This document shows, piece by piece, positions 61,037 to 64,000 of a stretch of 64,000 nucleotides of DNA (position 1 is its first letter; each line of letters opens with the position of its first letter). The translations under genes were made by a program, and so were the position numbers. Below the pieces are notes generated by a model, which did not search any database, was not told the DNA's origin, and saw only the letters and a program-made list of their open reading frames with translations. The DNA comes from Paenibacillus sp. E222 (lineage in GTDB: Bacteria > Bacillota > Bacilli > Paenibacillales > Paenibacillaceae). The stretch covers positions 4,154,001 to 4,218,000 of the forward strand of contig NZ_CP058552.1 of assembly GCF_013401555.1 (NCBI RefSeq), read 5' to 3'.

Positions 61037-62452
61037 ATGGTAGTAGGCGACGCTTCTCTCAATATCGACACATTAGTAATTGGTGCGGGTCCTGGTGGCT
61101 ATGTAGCTGCCATCCGTGCTGCTCAACTGGGCCAAAGCGTATTGATCGTAGACAAATCCGAACTGGGTGGCGTTTGTTTGAACCGTGGATGTATTCCATC
61201 CAAAGCCCTGATCTCGGCTGCACACCAATATGAGTCTGCATTGCACGGCGAAGCTTTTGGTATCTCTGCTGAGAACGTAAAAGTGGACTTCAGCAAAACT
61301 CAAGAATTCAAAAACGGCGTTGTTAAGAAAATGACTGGCGGCGTAGCTGGTTTGCTCAAAGGCAACAAAGTTGAAGTTTTCAACGGTGAGTGCATGTTCA
61401 TCAACGAAAACGAAGCCCGTGTATTCAATGATCACGAGTCTCCGCGTTACAAATTCAAAAATGCAATCATTGCAACAGGTTCCCGTCCAATCGAGCTGAA
61501 ACCTTTCCCGTTTGGCGGACGCATTCTGTCTTCGACAGAAGCTCTGAACTTGCCTGAAGTTCCAAAAAGCATGATCGTTATCGGTGGCGGTTATATCGGT
61601 GCTGAGCTTGGTCAAATGTACTCCAAATTCGGTGCAAAAGTAACAATCATCGAAGGTTTGGATACGGTACTGCCAGGTTTCGATAAAGACATGACTAGCC
61701 TCGTAGCTAAAAACATGAAGAAAACAGGCATCGAAATCGTAACGGGTGCAAAAGCTGAAAGTGCTGAGCAAACGGATAAAGATGTAACTGTTAAATATTC
61801 TGTAAACGGTGAATCCAAAGAAGTAACTGCAGATTACCTGCTCGTTACTGTTGGACGTCGTCCTAACACAGACGGAGAGCTTGGTCTGGACCTGATTGGC
61901 GTAGACGTTGACGAGCGTGGATTCGTTAAAGTTGATCACCAAGGCCGCACTAGCATTCCTCACATCTTTGCAATCGGTGATATCGTATCCGGTCTGGCAC
62001 TTGCCCACAAAGCTTCTTATGAAGGTAAAGTGGCTGCTGAAGCGATCGCAGGACAACCATCTGTAGTTGACTACAAATGTATGCCGGCAGTTGTGTTCAC
62101 AGATCCTGAGTGCTCCAGCGTAGGTTACACTGAGAAAGAAGCTAAAGAAAAAGGCTACAAAGTAAAAGCTGGCAAATTCCCTTATGCGGGTAATGGCCGT
62201 GCTGTATCTTTGAACCACGCTGAAGGCTTCGTGAAAATCGTTGCTGACGAAGAAAGCGGCCTCGTGTTGGGTTGCCAAATCGTAGGTCTGGAAGCTTCCA
62301 ACCTGATTGCTGAGCTTGGTCTCGCAATCGAAATGGGTGCTACTCTGGAAGATTTGGCGCTGACTATTCACGCTCACCCAACTTTGGGCGAAATCGTGAT
62401 GGAAGCTGCGGAACTGGTTATGGGTCACCCGATCCACATCATTTCCCGCTAA
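61037..62452 (+). CDS. pdhD: Dihydrolipoamide dehydrogenase (E3), 471 aa
   Basis: GGAGGTG before the ATG. FAD site [19 protein letters not shown], redox disulfide Cys47/Cys52 in [18 protein letters not shown] site [19 protein letters not shown], and the His-Glu pair in [13 protein letters not shown]. The last gene of the operon; its E3 probably serves other complexes too. Confidence 0.98.
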   Translation: MVVGDASLNIDTLVIGAGPGGYVAAIRAAQLGQSVLIVDKSELGGVCLNRGCIPSKALISAAHQYESALHGEAFGISAENVKVDFSKTQEFKNGVVKKMTGGVAGLLKGNKVEVFNGECMFINENEARVFNDHESPRYKFKNAIIATGSRPIELKPFPFGGRILSSTEALNLPEVPKSMIVIGGGYIGAELGQMYSKFGAKVTIIEGLDTVLPGFDKDMTSLVAKNMKKTGIEIVTGAKAESAEQTDKDVTVKYSVNGESKEVTADYLLVTVGRRPNTDGELGLDLIGVDVDERGFVKVDHQGRTSIPHIFAIGDIVSGLALAHKASYEGKVAAEAIAGQPSVVDYKCMPAVVFTDPECSSVGYTEKEAKEKGYKVKAGKFPYAGNGRAVSLNHAEGFVKIVADEESGLVLGCQIVGLEASNLIAELGLAIEMGATLEDLALTIHAHPTLGEIVMEAAELVMGHPIHIISR

Positions 62453-62496
62453 TATCGTCTAAGCTTCGGATTCGTCCGGCATTATACGTAAATCAG

Positions 62497-62537
62497 AAGA
62501 GACGAATGACGTTAACGCGTTGTTCGTCTCTTTTTTC
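62497..62537 (+). terminator. Rho-independent terminator of the pdh operon
   Basis: AAGAGACGAA / TTCGTCTCTT stem and T6. Confidence 0.9.
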
Positions 62538-62746
62538 TGAGCAAAAGCCGAGAAATTCAAGATACCAGTGTATATGATATGATGAAAAGTTACACACTCA
62601 AAAGGTTTAGTGAATTGATTTTATCCAACAACTCAATTGTGGTACACTGTAGTAATGATCAGTTATGATGTGGCTCCAAGCCAATCACGGTCTATATATT
62701 TAGTATTTAAGTTAGTTAAACTAACCTTTTACACGAGAACGTAGAG

Positions 62747-62898
62747 GACAGAAAAAACCTGAAGAAGCGGAGCTAAAAGCTTTCTGAAGGAAAGCTGCAT
62801 CGGAAGCATACGCTTCGCCTTTATCCCCGGATTTTATACTTTTGGAAAAGGAAATCAAAAAAATCTGGTGATAACAGCGATCGGAAGGTTGTTCTGTC
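62747..62898 (+). ncRNA. Candidate multi-helix structured RNA or repeat element upstream of thyA
   Basis: Four helices were found by eye. Closing helix: GACAGAA + AACCT (62747-62760) with AGGTT + TTCTGTC (62886-62898). Second: GAAGCG (62764-62769) with CGCTTC (62811-62816). Nested in it: AGCTTTC (62778-62784) with GAAAGCT (62790-62796). Third arm: TATCCCCGGATTTT (62822-62835) with AAAATCTGGTGATA (62860-62873). The word ATCGGA occurs three times at helix edges. A GTTAGTTAAACTAAC palindrome lies just upstream (62711-62725). The 511-bp gap holds no other gene. Confidence 0.5.
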
Positions 62899-62963
62899 AT
62901 CGGAGTGGTAAGTGTAAATATTCTTTAGTTTAGTATGAAAAAAAAGTGCGAGGGGAATATAAT

Positions 62964-63758
62964 TTGAAAAACTATCTCGATTTATTACAGGATATCTTGG
63001 ATACAGGTGTGCATAAAGGAGATCGCACCGGAACTGGAACACAGTCGGTATTTGGCAGACAGCTCCGTTATGATTTGTCCGAAGGGTTCCCGCTGGTAAC
63101 AACCAAACGAATCCATCTGAAATCAGTCATTCATGAGTTGTTGTGGTTTTTGAGTGGGGATACGAACATAGCCTATCTGAAGGAAAACGGTGTGAAGATC
63201 TGGGACGATTGGGCCGACGAGAATGGCGACCTGGGTCCGGTATATGGATCACAATGGCGTACTTGGGAAGCACCTAACGGAGAGAAGATCGATCAGATTG
63301 CTGCTGTTATTGATTCGATCAAAAATAATCCGGATTCACGGCGTCACCTCGTTAGCGCCTGGAATGTGGCGGAGATTAACCACATGAAACTGCCTCCTTG
63401 TCATTTCGCGTTTCAGTTCTACGTGGCTGAGGGTAAACTATCATGTATGCTTACCATGCGTTCTGTAGATACGTTCCTCGGACTGCCATTTAACATTGCC
63501 AGCTATGCGCTGCTGACACATATGATTGCACAGCAGTGTGATCTTGAAGTGGGAGAGTTCATCTGGTCCGGTGGGGACGTTCATATCTACTCAAACCATG
63601 TGGAACAAGTGAAAACTCAGCTGGAGCGTGAGCCATTTGCGCTGCCTAAGTTGGTAATCAAGCGCAAGCCGGATTCCATTTTCGATTATACGTTTGATGA
63701 TTTTGAGTTTGAGAACTATCAGCATCATCCGGGTATTAAAGCTCCGATTGCAGTATAA
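62964..63758 (+). CDS. thyA: Thymidylate synthase ThyA, 264 aa
   Basis: Converts dUMP to dTMP with methylenetetrahydrofolate. The TTG at 62964 has GAGGGG 8 nt upstream and gives exactly the 264-residue length of E. coli ThyA. Catalytic Cys146 in [23 protein letters not shown] near the N-terminus, [26 protein letters not shown]. Followed by folA, the usual pair, since ThyA makes dihydrofolate. Confidence 0.97.
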   Translation: MKNYLDLLQDILDTGVHKGDRTGTGTQSVFGRQLRYDLSEGFPLVTTKRIHLKSVIHELLWFLSGDTNIAYLKENGVKIWDDWADENGDLGPVYGSQWRTWEAPNGEKIDQIAAVIDSIKNNPDSRRHLVSAWNVAEINHMKLPPCHFAFQFYVAEGKLSCMLTMRSVDTFLGLPFNIASYALLTHMIAQQCDLEVGEFIWSGGDVHIYSNHVEQVKTQLEREPFALPKLVIKRKPDSIFDYTFDDFEFENYQHHPGIKAPIAV

Positions 63759-63813
63759 GTGCGTGATTTGGAGCAATCTCTAAACAGACACGGATTGAAG
63801 GAGTGTGTAATCT

Positions 63814-64000
63814 TTGAGCATTGAACTTGTATGGGCGATGGGCGAGAATGGTGTCATTGGTTTGAATAATTCCATTCCGTGGCGTTTGCCTAAAGATATG
63901 GCCTTTTTCAAGCAACGTACGTTAAACAAAACAATTATTATGGGACGCAATACATGGGAGTCCTTTGGGGGAAAACCGCTTCCGCAACGCCGGAATATTG
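63814..64000 (+). CDS. folA: Dihydrofolate reductase, 5' part
   Basis: Runs off the right edge. TTG start with AAGGAG 10 nt upstream. The product begins MSIELVWAMGENGVIGLNN and continues SIPWRLPKDMAFFKQRTLNK, then IIMGRNTWESFGGKPLPQR: the substrate- and NADPH-binding segments of DHFR. Regenerates tetrahydrofolate used by thyA. Confidence 0.95.
   Translation, partial: MSIELVWAMGENGVIGLNNSIPWRLPKDMAFFKQRTLNKTIIMGRNTWESFGGKPLPQRRNI

Noticed and set aside
61073..62437. 454-codon minus-strand open frame opposite pdhD
   Set aside because: Same reason; the plus strand encodes an unmistakable E3.
62640..62960. THF (folate) riboswitch upstream of thyA-folA
   Set aside because: None of the conserved THF aptamer blocks could be found; the element has a different helix pattern.
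1..64000. CRISPR arrays, tRNA or rRNA genes
   Set aside because: No regularly spaced direct repeats and no tRNA-like cloverleaf or rRNA sequence were recognised on reading; a tRNAscan-SE run would be decisive.

Overview
The window reads as chromosomal DNA of a Paenibacillus-like member of the Firmicutes. The signs are strong AGGAGG ribosome sites, frequent TTG and GTG starts, GAAC-N4-GTTC SOS boxes, a lexA / yneA-type / ynzC-type neighbourhood, an LplABC-type sugar ABC transporter, a TPP-riboswitch thiazole operon and a four-gene pyruvate dehydrogenase operon. No rRNA, tRNA or CRISPR array was seen.

Region 1 (1-6.2 kb) is a gene graveyard: a DHA2-type efflux pump broken in several frames, a DUF1173-like pseudogene, a TetR-type remnant abutting a broken DUF1963-like gene, and a transposase tail running in frame into a beta-repeat protein. 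Region 2 (6.2-15.4 kb) is AT-rich accessory DNA. It holds an RRNPP-type receptor overlapping a 50-codon secreted pro-peptide (AloR/AloP-like quorum sensing), a Spo0E-family mini-gene, several small secreted proteins of unknown role, an SRAP/YedK protein, an SOS-controlled pair with a YolD-like gene, and a CatB-like acetyltransferase behind a complete translational attenuator.

Region 3 (15.8-35.8 kb) is core: aldehyde dehydrogenase, lexA with two SOS boxes in its promoter region, a YneA-like division inhibitor with three, a carbohydrate ABC importer with its GntR regulator and a candidate operator, acireductone dioxygenase divergent from metH, rnz, and a tight operon of HAD phosphatase, Fpg-type glycosylase, endonuclease IV, receiver-like protein, thioredoxin-like protein, ABC ATPase and RlmM-like methyltransferase.

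Region 4 (36.0-46.5 kb) is a ten-gene Tad/Flp-like pilus or secretion locus of unusual make-up: a Ser/Thr kinase fused to a degenerate TadZ-like ATPase domain, a CpaB-like SAF protein, two more degenerate ParA-like proteins, a CpaF ATPase, a single fused TadB-TadC membrane protein, and four small membrane-anchored pilin-like proteins. No secretin and no prepilin peptidase are present.

Region 5 (46.6-64 kb) is core again: an ABC-F protein, the tenI-thiO-thiS-thiG-thiF operon, an orphan response regulator without a phospho-acceptor, an NlpC/P60 hydrolase, thiN, a TRIC-type channel, a low-molecular-weight phosphatase, an esterase, pdhABCD, a roughly 150-nt multi-helix structured element, thyA, and the start of the dihydrofolate reductase gene.
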